The notes: a model not told the origin generated them from the sequence alone. A stretch of 64,000 nucleotides of DNA from Alistipes senegalensis JC50 (GCF_025145645.1 NZ_CP102252.1:3038001-3102000), one strand, 5' to 3'; positions 52,630 to 62,595 are shown, numbered from the stretch's first letter. Translations and numbers: made by a program.

Positions 52630-54249
52630 TTATTCTGTTTTTACGGGTTTCAGACAAATATCGTCTACGGTGAGCGTCATTCCGGGAGCGCCCCAAACTC
52701 CGAAAAAGACATCGGCACTTACAGCCTGACCGGCATTGAATTCACAACCGAAGCGTGTCCATTCGCCGGCCCGGGCTGTGCCTGTTATGTCGTGGATCGT
52801 GCCGTCGGGCAAGCGGACCCCGACGTAGGCACCCTCGGGAAGCGCCTCTTCGGATTTTACCCAGCACTCGACCGTGTAATCGGCGTTCTGCTGCAAGGAA
52901 ACCGTCTGAGTGCATACGTCCTGCCACTCGCCGGAATTCGTATTCGAGAAACGGCAGGCGATCTTGCCGCTGTGCGCATCGCGCGAAGTGAGGGCCGCCG
53001 CATTCATATGCCACATCGTCTTGTAGCTCAACGCCTGAGTCGGGTGTTCTTCGAAACCTCCTTCTGCGAGCAGATTGATCCCCGCCTGATCCCAGTCGAG
53101 GTCGGCACGCATCAGGAAAACATTCCATGTAGGCACGGCATGAGAGATGACAAACCACAATTCGTCGTCTTCGTTGAACCACGGGTGAATGTAGGGAGCA
53201 TAAAGCGCATTGCCATCCTCGTACATGATGATCTTCTCGCCCGACCAGTCTCCTTCGGGAGAGGGGGCGTCCCGGTAAACGATGGCCCGCTGATTGACCG
53301 ACAGATACATCATCATATACCGTTTGTAACGGCTGTTGTAGGCAACGGTCATTTCAGACGCCGTTCCCCGTGCGACGGGCTCTGCCGCCTGTTCGTCGCG
53401 CTCCCAGCCGCCGCCCGTCCAGTATTCGTAGGCCGATTTGTCGAGGAGCTTCGTTTCGCTGACACGCGCCAGATAGACGTTGCCGTAACGTCCCGAATGT
53501 GTGCCGTACATATATACCAGCCCGTTTTCCTTCAGATAGGCGATCTGCGTGAAATTGCTGTCGGCATTCCATTTGACGCCCGAACGGGTCCATGCGGCCC
53601 CATAATTATCCGAGTAAACGATTTCGCTGTAATTCACCGACCAATAATCGTTATCACCCGTAGGGGTCCAGTCGTGGACACTCATGTAGTTCAGGTACTG
53701 ACGGGTGCCGACCGCAATGCCTCCCGTAGGAATGCAGGTCACTTCGTATTCCGAACCATCGGGATACTGCCCGGTTTTGGCCCGGGAGACGACGATCTCC
53801 TTTACGGCATTGCCGTCCATCAGCATCCCCGAATAATAAAGTCCGTCCGTCAAGTCACGATCCGAAGAGAGTGCGATGGCGTTTGATTTCCAGTTACCGC
53901 CTCCGTAGTCGAAATTATCGCCGAATACACACATGACCGTCCCGTTGCCGGCATCCCACATATTGCTGTAATCGGTACGTCCGATATTGAACCGGGCGTC
54001 CGTTCGGTTGGGATTGGGAATCGTCTCTCCGCTTTCCGAACGTCCGGTGACGCGCGCCACGAGCGTTATGTTATCCGGCAGCAGCGTCCCAGTTTCGACA
54101 GGTTCAGGTCCCGGCGGTTCCGGATCGGGAATCTCCGTATCGGATGCCGACGAGCAATCCGGCAGCAGAAATAGGACGGCAATCAGGAACAACATGCTTC
54201 TGATCCCGGATATGGGGCATCTGTCTATTTTAATAAGAATATCCATCAT
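52630..54249 (-). CDS. DUF4185 (GH183-like) probable endo-D-arabinanase with C-terminal binding module
   Basis: A 539-residue exported protein; the start at 54249 overlaps the SusD stop by 20 bp, and 54195 (MLFLIAVLFLLPDC) is an alternative. After a Pro/Glu linker, residues about 55-385 form the DUF4185 propeller, with TDYSNMWDAGNGTVMCVFGD holding acidic residues D93, D99 and D111, plus IPTGGIAVGTRQYLNYMSV and VYRDAPSPEGDWSGEKI. DUF4185 is the basis of GH183 endo-D-arabinanases. Residues about 391-537 are the binding module (NLLAEGGFEE to DDICL) shared with the two next genes. Confidence 0.85.
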   Translation of the reverse strand: MMDILIKIDRCPISGIRSMLFLIAVLFLLPDCSSASDTEIPDPEPPGPEPVETGTLLPDNITLVARVTGRSESGETIPNPNRTDARFNIGRTDYSNMWDAGNGTVMCVFGDNFDYGGGNWKSNAIALSSDRDLTDGLYYSGMLMDGNAVKEIVVSRAKTGQYPDGSEYEVTCIPTGGIAVGTRQYLNYMSVHDWTPTGDNDYWSVNYSEIVYSDNYGAAWTRSGVKWNADSNFTQIAYLKENGLVYMYGTHSGRYGNVYLARVSETKLLDKSAYEYWTGGGWERDEQAAEPVARGTASEMTVAYNSRYKRYMMMYLSVNQRAIVYRDAPSPEGDWSGEKIIMYEDGNALYAPYIHPWFNEDDELWFVISHAVPTWNVFLMRADLDWDQAGINLLAEGGFEEHPTQALSYKTMWHMNAAALTSRDAHSGKIACRFSNTNSGEWQDVCTQTVSLQQNADYTVECWVKSEEALPEGAYVGVRLPDGTIHDITGTARAGEWTRFGCEFNAGQAVSADVFFGVWGAPGMTLTVDDICLKPVKTE

Positions 54250-55828
54250 TTTGGCGGAGGTTAATGTTGGAAAGCAGTTCGGAAGAGGGTATCGGATACA
54301 ATTCGAGATATTTCTTCTGTTTGGGCGTGTGGAATGTCCAGCTTCCGTTTACATAGAGATCCCATCGGATCAGCTGTTCGCGCCGCATCCCTTCGCCCGT
54401 GAACTCGCGCCCGAGCTCTTTCAGAAATTCACCGTAAGGCACGGATACGCCGTCAACGACAGTCGAGGCGGACAACTGTTCGGCTGTCAGTTCGCGCACG
54501 GATTGGGGCAGAGATGGGTCGAAACTGCGTCTGCGCACCTCGTTCACGATGTCGGCGGCTCCCTGTGCATCTCCGCTGCGAAGCAGACATTCGGCCTTCA
54601 TCATCAGGGTCTCTCCGAGGCGGAACACGACCCAGTCCTGATCGGTCTCCCACTTCTGACCGATCTTGATCTCGTACTTTCCGAAGCGGTAGCCGTCGAA
54701 TTCACGGGCGGCGTCGATCGAGGCGATTTCGTTGACATAATTGAAGGGTGTCACACCGTCGGTAAAATAGAGCGGCTGCTTGGTGAGATAGTCGTACTGC
54801 TGTCCCATGCAGTAACTCTGCCTGTAACGTTTGTCATTGTAATGATCGGGATCGGAGGCATCGAACGTCTCTTTTACGTACGAAGGCACGGCGCGCAATC
54901 CATTGTAACCGCCCGATCCCGCGTTGTAGATCGGCTTGCAGGCCCAGTGCTGGGTTTTGGCATAGATGCAGTGAAAAATCGGCGATCCCGTCGTTTCGTC
55001 GTACGGCACTGCGAAAATGATTTCGGGCGACGTTTCGCTTTGCAGACTGAAAATATTGGAAAAGCTGTCGTCGAGCTGGTATTTCGTAGACCCGATTATC
55101 TCGTTGCAAAGGATGAGCGTACTGTCGCGCTTGGCGGCATATTCACTGCCGAGCCACGATTCGGCATTCAGATACACCTTTGCCAGCAGATGCTTGGCTG
55201 CCCACTTGTTGAAACGGCTGTACCGCTGCTCTTCGGGCAGTTTGTCCATGCTCTCGCGCAGTTCCCGTACGACGAAGTCATACACCTCTTTCCGGTCGCG
55301 CGTCGTGGGCATATAATCTTTCGGCACGTCGTAGGTCTCCATGATCGGCACATTCCCGAAAAGAGACAGCAGGTAATAATAATAGAATGCACGCACGGCA
55401 CGAACTTCAGCCAGTGTTTGCTCGTCGAGCTCCAGTCCGGCCTCTTCGAACTGATGCAGCACCCGGTTGCAGCAGGTCGTAATGCCATACCACAAGTGGC
55501 TCCAACAAGTGCTGAAATGGGGATCGGTCGATTTCCATTCGTGATTGTCCAGCCGCAGCCAGATACCGCCGTCATACCAGCCTCCGTCCGAATTGGTCGG
55601 AATGACCCAGGCATCGGTTCCGAGTTCGGTCAGATCCCAGATGCTGCGGTCCTCGTTGAACCAGCGCATCTGCCCGTACATGGGCGTCAGCAGGTAGGCC
55701 GAACTCTGTTCGCTGTCGTCCAGAATCTTGTCGATTGTCATATCGCTGTAAATATCCGGATCGAGATTCGTGCATGAAGCCAGCAGGAGTGCGCATGCTC
55801 CGGACAGACGTATTATTTTTCGTTTCAT
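54230..55828 (-). CDS. SusD/RagB glycan-binding lipoprotein, PUL 2
   Basis: A 532-residue lipoprotein (start MKRKIIRLSGAC at 55828; a start at 55840 overlapping the SusC stop is also possible). The lipobox is LLASC, followed by TNLDPDIYSD. SusD features include AEVRAVRAFYYYYLLSLFG (helical bundle), RLGETLMMKAECLLRSGD and the C-terminal RREQLIRWDLY. It couples translationally to the SusC gene through a TAATG junction. It should capture the arabinan-derived oligosaccharide for import. Confidence 0.94.
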   Translation of the reverse strand: MKRKIIRLSGACALLLASCTNLDPDIYSDMTIDKILDDSEQSSAYLLTPMYGQMRWFNEDRSIWDLTELGTDAWVIPTNSDGGWYDGGIWLRLDNHEWKSTDPHFSTCWSHLWYGITTCCNRVLHQFEEAGLELDEQTLAEVRAVRAFYYYYLLSLFGNVPIMETYDVPKDYMPTTRDRKEVYDFVVRELRESMDKLPEEQRYSRFNKWAAKHLLAKVYLNAESWLGSEYAAKRDSTLILCNEIIGSTKYQLDDSFSNIFSLQSETSPEIIFAVPYDETTGSPIFHCIYAKTQHWACKPIYNAGSGGYNGLRAVPSYVKETFDASDPDHYNDKRYRQSYCMGQQYDYLTKQPLYFTDGVTPFNYVNEIASIDAAREFDGYRFGKYEIKIGQKWETDQDWVVFRLGETLMMKAECLLRSGDAQGAADIVNEVRRRSFDPSLPQSVRELTAEQLSASTVVDGVSVPYGEFLKELGREFTGEGMRREQLIRWDLYVNGSWTFHTPKQKKYLELYPIPSSELLSNINLRQNDGYSY

Positions 55829-55839
55829 GGTTTTGATCA

Positions 55840-58776
55840 TTAGAAGTTAAACGATGCACCGATGATGTATGAACGCAGGTTAGGGTATTTGTTGATCGGG
55901 TCCACGCCGGGTGTGAGGCCGACGATCGCCACTTCGGGGTCCAGGCCGGAATAGCCGCTGATCGTAAGCAGGTTCATGCCCGTACAGAAGACCCGGATGC
56001 TGCGTATCACCTTGTTGCGCTGCGAAAGATCGAATGTGTAACCGATGGTCAGATTGTCGAGTTTGACATAATCGCCCGGCTCGATATAACGGTCCGAATA
56101 GATCGACGGCGCGAAATTGTAATACTCTCCGACCTTCTGATAGGCCGACTTCGGCACGTTGAAACTCGACAGCCAGGCGAGTGTTTCATACTTCATCCGG
56201 TAGGCGTTCAGAATATCGAAGCCGAAGGCTCCGCGAAAGGACACCGATACGTCAAGTCCCTTCCAGCGATAATCGGCCTGCAAGGCGGCGAACATTTTAG
56301 GCATACCGTTACCGATAATGGTCTTATTGTCTTCGCTCGGGTCCGAGTTCTCGGCTCCGACAACATTCCATGTCGTGCTGTTCTTCAGCCCATCGACACG
56401 CCATCCGTAAAAGTTGCCGACGGCCCAACCGTCTTCAAGCCGGTGCGTATAGGTTTGCATGGGCTCCCCGGTCGCCCCGAGCGTCAGGTATTCCATCGTG
56501 TACCTGTCATTGGAAAGAGAGATCAGCTTGTTCTTATTGTACGAGAAATTTCCGCTGAGCGACAGCGCCATATCTTTGCGGGAGATCAGGTCGCCGGAAA
56601 GCATCACCTCGACACCCTGGTTGCGCATCGAACCCACGTTGGCCAGGATTGAATTGGTGATATTGGGAGGTGTCGGGACCGTGTAGGTGTAGAGCAGGTC
56701 GTCGGTGCGACGGTTGTAAAAATCGACACTGCCCCGGAACCGACTGTCGAAAAGAGCGAAATCCAGACCGACGTTAAGTTCCTTCTTCCGTTCCCATTTC
56801 AGATCATCGTTCGCGTTGTTCGTCGGGACGATGCCGTTTACCCATTTACCTCCGTCATATCCCATGTACGCCGTACTGAAGTTGTATAGCGGTACATATT
56901 GGTAGGCAGACGAGGGTGCGGTGCCGGTTATGCCGTATCCGATCCGTAATTTGAGATCGGAAACCCAGTGTACATCCCGCATGAACTTTTCCTGCGTGAT
57001 CCGCCATCCGGCACTTACGGCCGGGAAAGTACCCCAACGGTTGTTCTTTCCGAACTTATCGCTTCCCTCATGGCGCAGGCTCGCCATAAAAAGGTATTTA
57101 TTGTCGAAATTATAGTTCACACGGCCGTAGAAGCCGATCAGCTTGACCCGGTATTTGTAGCTGGTCAGCTTCGAGGTGCCATCGAGCGTCGAATTCGCCG
57201 AACCGATATTCCATGCGCCGAATCCGTCGATCGGGAAATCGTAGGCATACATTTCGGAAGATTGGTGGATATAGTCATTGTAACTGTATCCGACGGTTGC
57301 CTGCAACGTATGGCGGTCGAATTTGCGCGAATAGTCGGCCTGCAATTCGAGTGTTTTGTCTTCGCCGTGGCCCCCGGAGAGTCGGGCCTGTCCCTGCGTG
57401 CTGCCCATCGTCGATGAATAATGCTTTTGGGTCGTGCTGTAAGCGTAATCGTTGAAGTCGCCCATGTAAATACCCGTAGCACTGAGCGTCAGGTCCTTGA
57501 CCGGCTCGATCGAAATCCGTCCCGACATCATCAGCTGGTCGTATTTGTTTTCGGTGCTCTGCTCTTTCAGTAAGCCTACCGGGTTGGCACCGTTGCTGTT
57601 TTCATAATAGGAGCCGTCGGCGTTGTAGACCGGGATGGTCGGGTTCCGGCTGAGCGCCTGCATATAGAGATCGTCCGGAACGATCCCCTGTGTCACGATT
57701 TTGTTACTGACATTCAGGGCGATCTTGAGCCGGTCGTCGAACATGGCGTGGTTGATGCTGAGTTTGGCGGTCAACGACTCGTCGAAAGAGCCCTTGTAGA
57801 TACCTTGTTTGTCGTTGTAGGTTACCGAGGCGAGGTAATTCGTCCGGGCATTTCCGCCTTGGAGCGAAACGTAGTGCGTCTGGCTGACCGGCGTGCGGGT
57901 AATCTCCCGGACCCAGTCCGTGTCGCCCTTGAAATCGTTGATCAGGTCGAAGCGGGAATCCTCTTTTGCAAGCCGGGATTTCAGGCTGCGGAGTTCCGCG
58001 GCATCCGGATAGTCGGAGGTCTCGTCGAGCATTCGGTCGATGGTGACATAACCTTTGTATTCCAACGATACGCGTCCCGACTGCGGACGTTTGGTATTGA
58101 TGATAATCACGCCGTTCGTTCCGCGCGTTCCGTAGATGGCCGCTGCCGAACCATCCTTCAAAACATCGATGGATTCGATGTCCTCCGGTGAAATGGCGTT
58201 GAGGGACCCGCCTGCCACACCGTCGATCACGATGAGCGGTGCCGAAGAGGCTGCCAGCGTCGAAATGCCGCGCAGCATGATGCTCAGCTCGCCGCTGGGA
58301 TTGCCCGATGTTTTGGAAATGCCCAGACCTGCGACTTTTCCCTGAAGCAGTTGGAGCGGATTGCTGACGCTGCCCTGTAAAAATTCATCGGATGACACTC
58401 GGGTGATCGAACTGGTGATCTCCTCTTTGCGGATCGTGCCGTAACCGATCGCAATCACTTCTTCGAGGCCGATGGCATCGGCTTCGAGTGTGAAGTTCAC
58501 TTCTGTCCGGCCATTTACAGCGGCTTCGGCACTCTTCATGCCGATAAAGGAACACACGAGCGTTGCATTCCCGTCCTTTACGTTCAGCGAGTAACTGCCG
58601 TCGCTGCCGGTCGAGGTGCCGGTCGTAGTTCCCTTGACGATGACCGATGCCCCGGCAATTCCGTTTCCGGTCTGATCGGTCACCTTTCCGGAAATGCCGT
58701 AACTCTTTTGAGCCGATGCCGGCATGCCGGACAGCAGCATCAGAGCCATGCATAACATGAAATAGAGTTGTTTCAT
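55840..58776 (-). CDS. SusC/RagA TonB-dependent outer-membrane importer, PUL 2
   Basis: A 978-residue protein with signal peptide (MLLSGMPASAQ), beta-sandwich (ISGKVTDQTGNGIAGASVIV), TonB-box region (EEVIAIGYGTIRKEEITSSI), plug with IESIDVLKDGSAAAIYGTRGTNGVI and a full barrel ending YIIGASFNF. It imports oligosaccharides with its SusD partner downstream. It is the fourth gene of the minus-strand operon, 17 bp after the DUF2961 gene. Confidence 0.95.
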   Translation of the reverse strand: MKQLYFMLCMALMLLSGMPASAQKSYGISGKVTDQTGNGIAGASVIVKGTTTGTSTGSDGSYSLNVKDGNATLVCSFIGMKSAEAAVNGRTEVNFTLEADAIGLEEVIAIGYGTIRKEEITSSITRVSSDEFLQGSVSNPLQLLQGKVAGLGISKTSGNPSGELSIMLRGISTLAASSAPLIVIDGVAGGSLNAISPEDIESIDVLKDGSAAAIYGTRGTNGVIIINTKRPQSGRVSLEYKGYVTIDRMLDETSDYPDAAELRSLKSRLAKEDSRFDLINDFKGDTDWVREITRTPVSQTHYVSLQGGNARTNYLASVTYNDKQGIYKGSFDESLTAKLSINHAMFDDRLKIALNVSNKIVTQGIVPDDLYMQALSRNPTIPVYNADGSYYENSNGANPVGLLKEQSTENKYDQLMMSGRISIEPVKDLTLSATGIYMGDFNDYAYSTTQKHYSSTMGSTQGQARLSGGHGEDKTLELQADYSRKFDRHTLQATVGYSYNDYIHQSSEMYAYDFPIDGFGAWNIGSANSTLDGTSKLTSYKYRVKLIGFYGRVNYNFDNKYLFMASLRHEGSDKFGKNNRWGTFPAVSAGWRITQEKFMRDVHWVSDLKLRIGYGITGTAPSSAYQYVPLYNFSTAYMGYDGGKWVNGIVPTNNANDDLKWERKKELNVGLDFALFDSRFRGSVDFYNRRTDDLLYTYTVPTPPNITNSILANVGSMRNQGVEVMLSGDLISRKDMALSLSGNFSYNKNKLISLSNDRYTMEYLTLGATGEPMQTYTHRLEDGWAVGNFYGWRVDGLKNSTTWNVVGAENSDPSEDNKTIIGNGMPKMFAALQADYRWKGLDVSVSFRGAFGFDILNAYRMKYETLAWLSSFNVPKSAYQKVGEYYNFAPSIYSDRYIEPGDYVKLDNLTIGYTFDLSQRNKVIRSIRVFCTGMNLLTISGYSGLDPEVAIVGLTPGVDPINKYPNLRSYIIGASFNF

Positions 58777-58793
58777 AATTGATGGTATTTAGG

Positions 58794-60380
58794 TTAATTT
58801 TTCTCCGTTGCCGCAGACGCTGCCGTCCCGTACCAGAAAGCTGCTGCCCGGTAATCGACCGCACCGGGATTCCAGCTCAGCATTTCCAGGTCGAAACGCA
58901 ACCGTTGCCCGAAAGGCATTACATCCAGATTGCGGGTTCGGACGAAGGTATTGTGTCCGTGCGACGATGTTTCATCGGCCCGGGGAGCGCCGCCGAACGG
59001 CGTTGCGAACGGCACCACAGGCGCCCAGGAACAGTTGTAATAGTCTTCCGTTCCAGTACCCATGAACGACGGGAACGTATCGTTGTCGATCCAGATCTTT
59101 TCGTCGCCCTCACCGTACCAGTCGGGACAGTGGTTGTAAAGCGACAGCACATCGCCGCAATAGACCCCGCGACCGGTTATGGTCGTAAAATTCCAGTCGA
59201 GATTGTCCGGCGAATTATAATCATTGTTGACCGGAATACCCGTTTCATCGTGGTAAGTCGCATGGAAATAGAGTGTCTGCGCTGTACGGTCGAAATCATC
59301 GACATAGCCCGTGATTACGGCTGTAAAGGGAATATCGGTCTTTTTTTCGATACGCAGGTCCGCATGTTCCGCATAAGGCATCACCCAACGACTCGTAAAG
59401 GAGCCTTTGCCGTCGGATGAGACGTACCAGTTCGATGAAACCGGTGCACCGGTGCCGGCTCCGAAGAAACAGTCCAAAGGACACCACACACAGCGTGTGC
59501 CGTCGAAATCGATACGCAGCCAGGTCTGCTGCATGATCTCGGCAAGATCTGCCGGATCGAATTCCGAGAGCGTTATGGTCAACGACCGGATCGCCTTGTT
59601 TCCGTCGGGCAGGTGCAGCGACGTGGTGCCGTTCGACATCGGGGTGACTGTCCGGGTACACTCCGTTCCGTCGGTATACGTTTCGGGTGACAGCAGTTTG
59701 CGGTTCACTTCCGCAATCCTGTCCGCAAACTTGCGCACTTCTCTCAACGAGAAAGTCCGAACATTCGTTCCGTTGGCGTAGGTTCTGTATCCGATATGAT
59801 AGTATCGGGGTATTTTGACCGTGTAGTCGGGCTCTTCGAGTGTGATACGGCAGGATCGGGCATAGGGCAGGGGCAGAAAGAACGTGTTGCCGCCGGTTTT
59901 GGAAAGTTCGTCTTCATAATGCGTATGTGTCAGCGAAAGGGCCGTACCGACAGTTGCCGGAAAGCGAGCCATGTCATAAGCCGGAATCTCGATTTCTGGC
60001 GTGTCCGCTCCGTCGAAATAGAATCGCAGCGTTCCCCGTTTATCGTTGGTCGTCATCCAGATGCGCGTTATGGCCCCGGGCCCCTTTTCATCGAAGAGCA
60101 CCTTTTCGACACGGCCGCGAATCGTGTCGAGCCGTTCGAATCCGGCTCCGTCGTCGTTGGCGAACCAGCCGGGTTCATGAGGGGCAACGGTACGGCGGTC
60201 GTAGCTGCTGACCTGAGCCGCACGGTAATCCACGGCCGGATAACCGGCCACTGCGTCGTATGAAATCATTTCATCCAACAGTGACGCCATCGTCACCTGT
60301 GAAGCAGCGTCCGAGGGACTGCCGTGCGTTCCGCAGCCTATGGTGCCGAGCGCCATTAAGATCGTAGTCAGTCGTTTCAT
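58794..60380 (-). CDS. DUF2961 lipoprotein, GH172 family (D-arabinofuranosidase or D-fructofuranosidase)
   Basis: A 528-residue lipoprotein (TIGC, Cys16). It shows the two jelly-roll hallmarks of DUF2961: GPGAITRIWMT with LRFYFDGADTPEI near the N-terminus, and the conserved GTGTEDYYNCSW followed by PFGGAP toward the C-terminus. DUF2961 is CAZy GH172, whose characterised members are exo-alpha-D-arabinofuranosidases and alpha-D-fructofuranosidase/difructose-anhydride enzymes. Together with two DUF4185 proteins in the same operon, D-arabinan is the more likely substrate; the kinase and transporter do not rule out fructose. Confidence 0.87.
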   Translation of the reverse strand: MKRLTTILMALGTIGCGTHGSPSDAASQVTMASLLDEMISYDAVAGYPAVDYRAAQVSSYDRRTVAPHEPGWFANDDGAGFERLDTIRGRVEKVLFDEKGPGAITRIWMTTNDKRGTLRFYFDGADTPEIEIPAYDMARFPATVGTALSLTHTHYEDELSKTGGNTFFLPLPYARSCRITLEEPDYTVKIPRYYHIGYRTYANGTNVRTFSLREVRKFADRIAEVNRKLLSPETYTDGTECTRTVTPMSNGTTSLHLPDGNKAIRSLTITLSEFDPADLAEIMQQTWLRIDFDGTRCVWCPLDCFFGAGTGAPVSSNWYVSSDGKGSFTSRWVMPYAEHADLRIEKKTDIPFTAVITGYVDDFDRTAQTLYFHATYHDETGIPVNNDYNSPDNLDWNFTTITGRGVYCGDVLSLYNHCPDWYGEGDEKIWIDNDTFPSFMGTGTEDYYNCSWAPVVPFATPFGGAPRADETSSHGHNTFVRTRNLDVMPFGQRLRFDLEMLSWNPGAVDYRAAAFWYGTAASAATEKN

Positions 60381-60404
60381 GGTAAATTCGGGTTTTAGGT
60401 CGGG

Positions 60405-61265
60405 TTATTCTCGGGGCGGAGGCCATGCGCCTGCGCAGGTGCAGACATAAGCCGCGGTTTCAACGGCCGTCCGGTGCGCTTCCTCGATCGTCCGGCCTGT
60501 AAGCAATGCTCCGATCAGGCTTCCCGAGAAGGCATCGCCCGCACCAACGGTATCGACGACCTTCACCCGAGGAGTCGGCAGCACGGAGGTGCGGTCGCTT
60601 GTATAGATGGAACTAAAACGATCCCCTCCGGTAAGCACGACCATACGAAGTGCATATTGTTCCGCCAACTTGCGGCATGCAACGTCCGTATCTTCCGGCA
60701 GCGCGAACATCTTCTGTAACCGGACGAGTTCGTCATCGTTTATTTTCAGCACGTTCGCCATACGGAGCGACCGGTCGATCAGCTCTTTCGAATAGAAATG
60801 CTGACGCAGGTTGATATCGTATATGCGATAGGCTTCGGCCGGGACGGCTTCGACCATGGCGCAGGTGGTCCGATGCGAAACTTCACAGCGCTGTGCCAGC
60901 GTGCCGAAACAGATGGCACCGGCTCGGTGCGCCAGAGACAGCATCTCTTCCGTGAGCGGAATATAGTCCCATGCGACATGTTCGTGAATCGTGTAGGAAG
61001 GCTGGCCGTCGCAAAGCGCGACATCGACGGTTCCGGTCGGTTTATTCACTGTGGCGACAAGCGTACGAATGCCATAACTGTCGGTGAGCGCCAACAGATC
61101 GCGTCCGGCATCGTCATTGCCGACAGCGCTGACTGCCCAGCCTTCGACACCGTTCTGCGAGGCGTGATAGGCAAAATTCACGGGGGCTCCTCCGGCTTTG
61201 CGGCCAGTAGGCAAGACATCCCACAGAAATTCGCCGATACCGATAACAAGGGGTTTGGAATACAT
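60405..61265 (-). CDS. PfkB-family sugar kinase, fructokinase-like
   Basis: A 286-residue cytoplasmic kinase. The N-terminal substrate motif GEFLWDVLP...GGAPVNFAYH and the C-terminal DTVGAGDAFSG (catalytic D244) place it with fructokinases rather than ribokinases. Its start is one base after the stop of the transporter gene, so uptake and phosphorylation are coupled. Given the operon, it may phosphorylate D-fructose or a D-ketopentose such as D-ribulose formed from D-arabinose; no isomerase is seen in the window. Confidence 0.87.
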   Translation of the reverse strand: MYSKPLVIGIGEFLWDVLPTGRKAGGAPVNFAYHASQNGVEGWAVSAVGNDDAGRDLLALTDSYGIRTLVATVNKPTGTVDVALCDGQPSYTIHEHVAWDYIPLTEEMLSLAHRAGAICFGTLAQRCEVSHRTTCAMVEAVPAEAYRIYDINLRQHFYSKELIDRSLRMANVLKINDDELVRLQKMFALPEDTDVACRKLAEQYALRMVVLTGGDRFSSIYTSDRTSVLPTPRVKVVDTVGAGDAFSGSLIGALLTGRTIEEAHRTAVETAAYVCTCAGAWPPPRE

Positions 61266-61266
61266 C

Positions 61267-62595
61267 TTACTCTTTTTTTAGCAGTTGTTTTTCAATTTCT
61301 TCGAGCGAACGCCCTTTGGTTTCGGGAATCCAGATGCAGATAAACAGCCAGGCAGCCAAGCAAAGGAGTCCGAATCCGGCAAAAACGATTGCCGCACCGA
61401 AACTCTCCAACATGACGGGAAAGAACTGCACGACCAGAAATGCGCAGGCCCAGCTGATCCCCGTTGAAAGCGCCATGGCTGTGCCCCGGATGGCCGAGGG
61501 ATATATTTCGGCTGTAACGACGAACATAAGCGGGGAAAGCGACACCGCAAAGAACGCGATGTAAACAAGCAGGGCGATCAGAATCCCGATACTGTCAGGC
61601 TGCGGCTGAGCGAAGGCATAGGTCAGGTACGCCAGCGATGCGACCAATCCGGCACACCCCCACAGAAGCAGTTTCTTGCGGCCCAGACGGTCCACCAGCC
61701 ATACGGCGACTATCGTGAACAGAAAGTTCACTATTCCGACATAGATGGCTTGCATAAGCGCCGTATCTCCGCCGATACCGGTCTGCCGCAATATTTCAGG
61801 GGCGTAATTGATGATAACGTTGATTCCGGTGATTTGCTGGAATACGGCGAGCAACGAACCCAGCAGGACGATGTATGCCGTCGATCCGCGGAATAATTCG
61901 GATAATTTGGGCCCGCCTTTCTGCGAAGCTTTCGGCGTTTCAAGCATGACTGCCGCATCTTCGGAAGAAATCCCCATGCGGGCGATGGCTTTTCGGGCAG
62001 CCTCATATTCCCCCTGTCTGATCAGCCAACGCGGACTTTCGGGCAGAAACAACAGCATCAGCAGATTGCCCGCTGCGAACAACAACGGCAATCCGAGCAT
62101 CCAGCGCCAGTTGTTTCCCCACGAAATCATCCCGAAATCGGCGCAATAGGCAGCAAGAATGCCGATAACGATGAATAACTGGTAAAACGAAACGAACGTG
62201 CCGCGCCATTTGGCAGGGGATATTTCGGATATATAAATAGGTATTACGGCCGAGAGGACTCCCATGCCGCAGCCGCCCAGGAAACGGGCTGCAATCAGCC
62301 ATGCGGCATTGCTTGCCAGAGCACATCCGGCGGCCGACAGTGTCAATATGACGGCGGAAATGACCAGCATGTTTTTGCGGCCGTATTTATCGCTGTAACG
62401 CCCTCCCAGCAATGCTCCTATCAGGCAGCCAATCATAATGGCGCTCGTCACGAGCCCCATGGTCATGGCCGAAAGATCGAACTCGGCGGTAATGAATTCG
62501 AGCGCTCCGGAAATTCCTCCCAAATTAAGCCCGACTACGAATGCCCCGAACGAGGCGGCAAAGACACACCCGAATAGCAGTAACTTGTTCTTCAT
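61267..62595 (-). CDS. MFS sugar:proton symporter
   Basis: A 442-residue inner-membrane protein with twelve hydrophobic segments and the sugar-porter signatures GGRYSDKYGRKN (loop 2-3), PESPRWL, DRLGRKKLLL (loop 8-9) and the C-terminal PETKGRSLEEIE. It belongs to the XylE/GLUT-like group of the major facilitator superfamily. It is first in the minus-strand operon. It would bring the monosaccharide released in the periplasm into the cytoplasm. Whether that is D-arabinose, fructose or another sugar is not fixed by sequence. Confidence 0.9.
   Translation of the reverse strand: MKNKLLLFGCVFAASFGAFVVGLNLGGISGALEFITAEFDLSAMTMGLVTSAIMIGCLIGALLGGRYSDKYGRKNMLVISAVILTLSAAGCALASNAAWLIAARFLGGCGMGVLSAVIPIYISEISPAKWRGTFVSFYQLFIVIGILAAYCADFGMISWGNNWRWMLGLPLLFAAGNLLMLLFLPESPRWLIRQGEYEAARKAIARMGISSEDAAVMLETPKASQKGGPKLSELFRGSTAYIVLLGSLLAVFQQITGINVIINYAPEILRQTGIGGDTALMQAIYVGIVNFLFTIVAVWLVDRLGRKKLLLWGCAGLVASLAYLTYAFAQPQPDSIGILIALLVYIAFFAVSLSPLMFVVTAEIYPSAIRGTAMALSTGISWACAFLVVQFFPVMLESFGAAIVFAGFGLLCLAAWLFICIWIPETKGRSLEEIEKQLLKKE

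Noticed and set aside
53987..55777. Open reading frame of 596 codons on the plus strand
   Set aside because: Antisense to SusD and DUF4185 genes whose families are clear.
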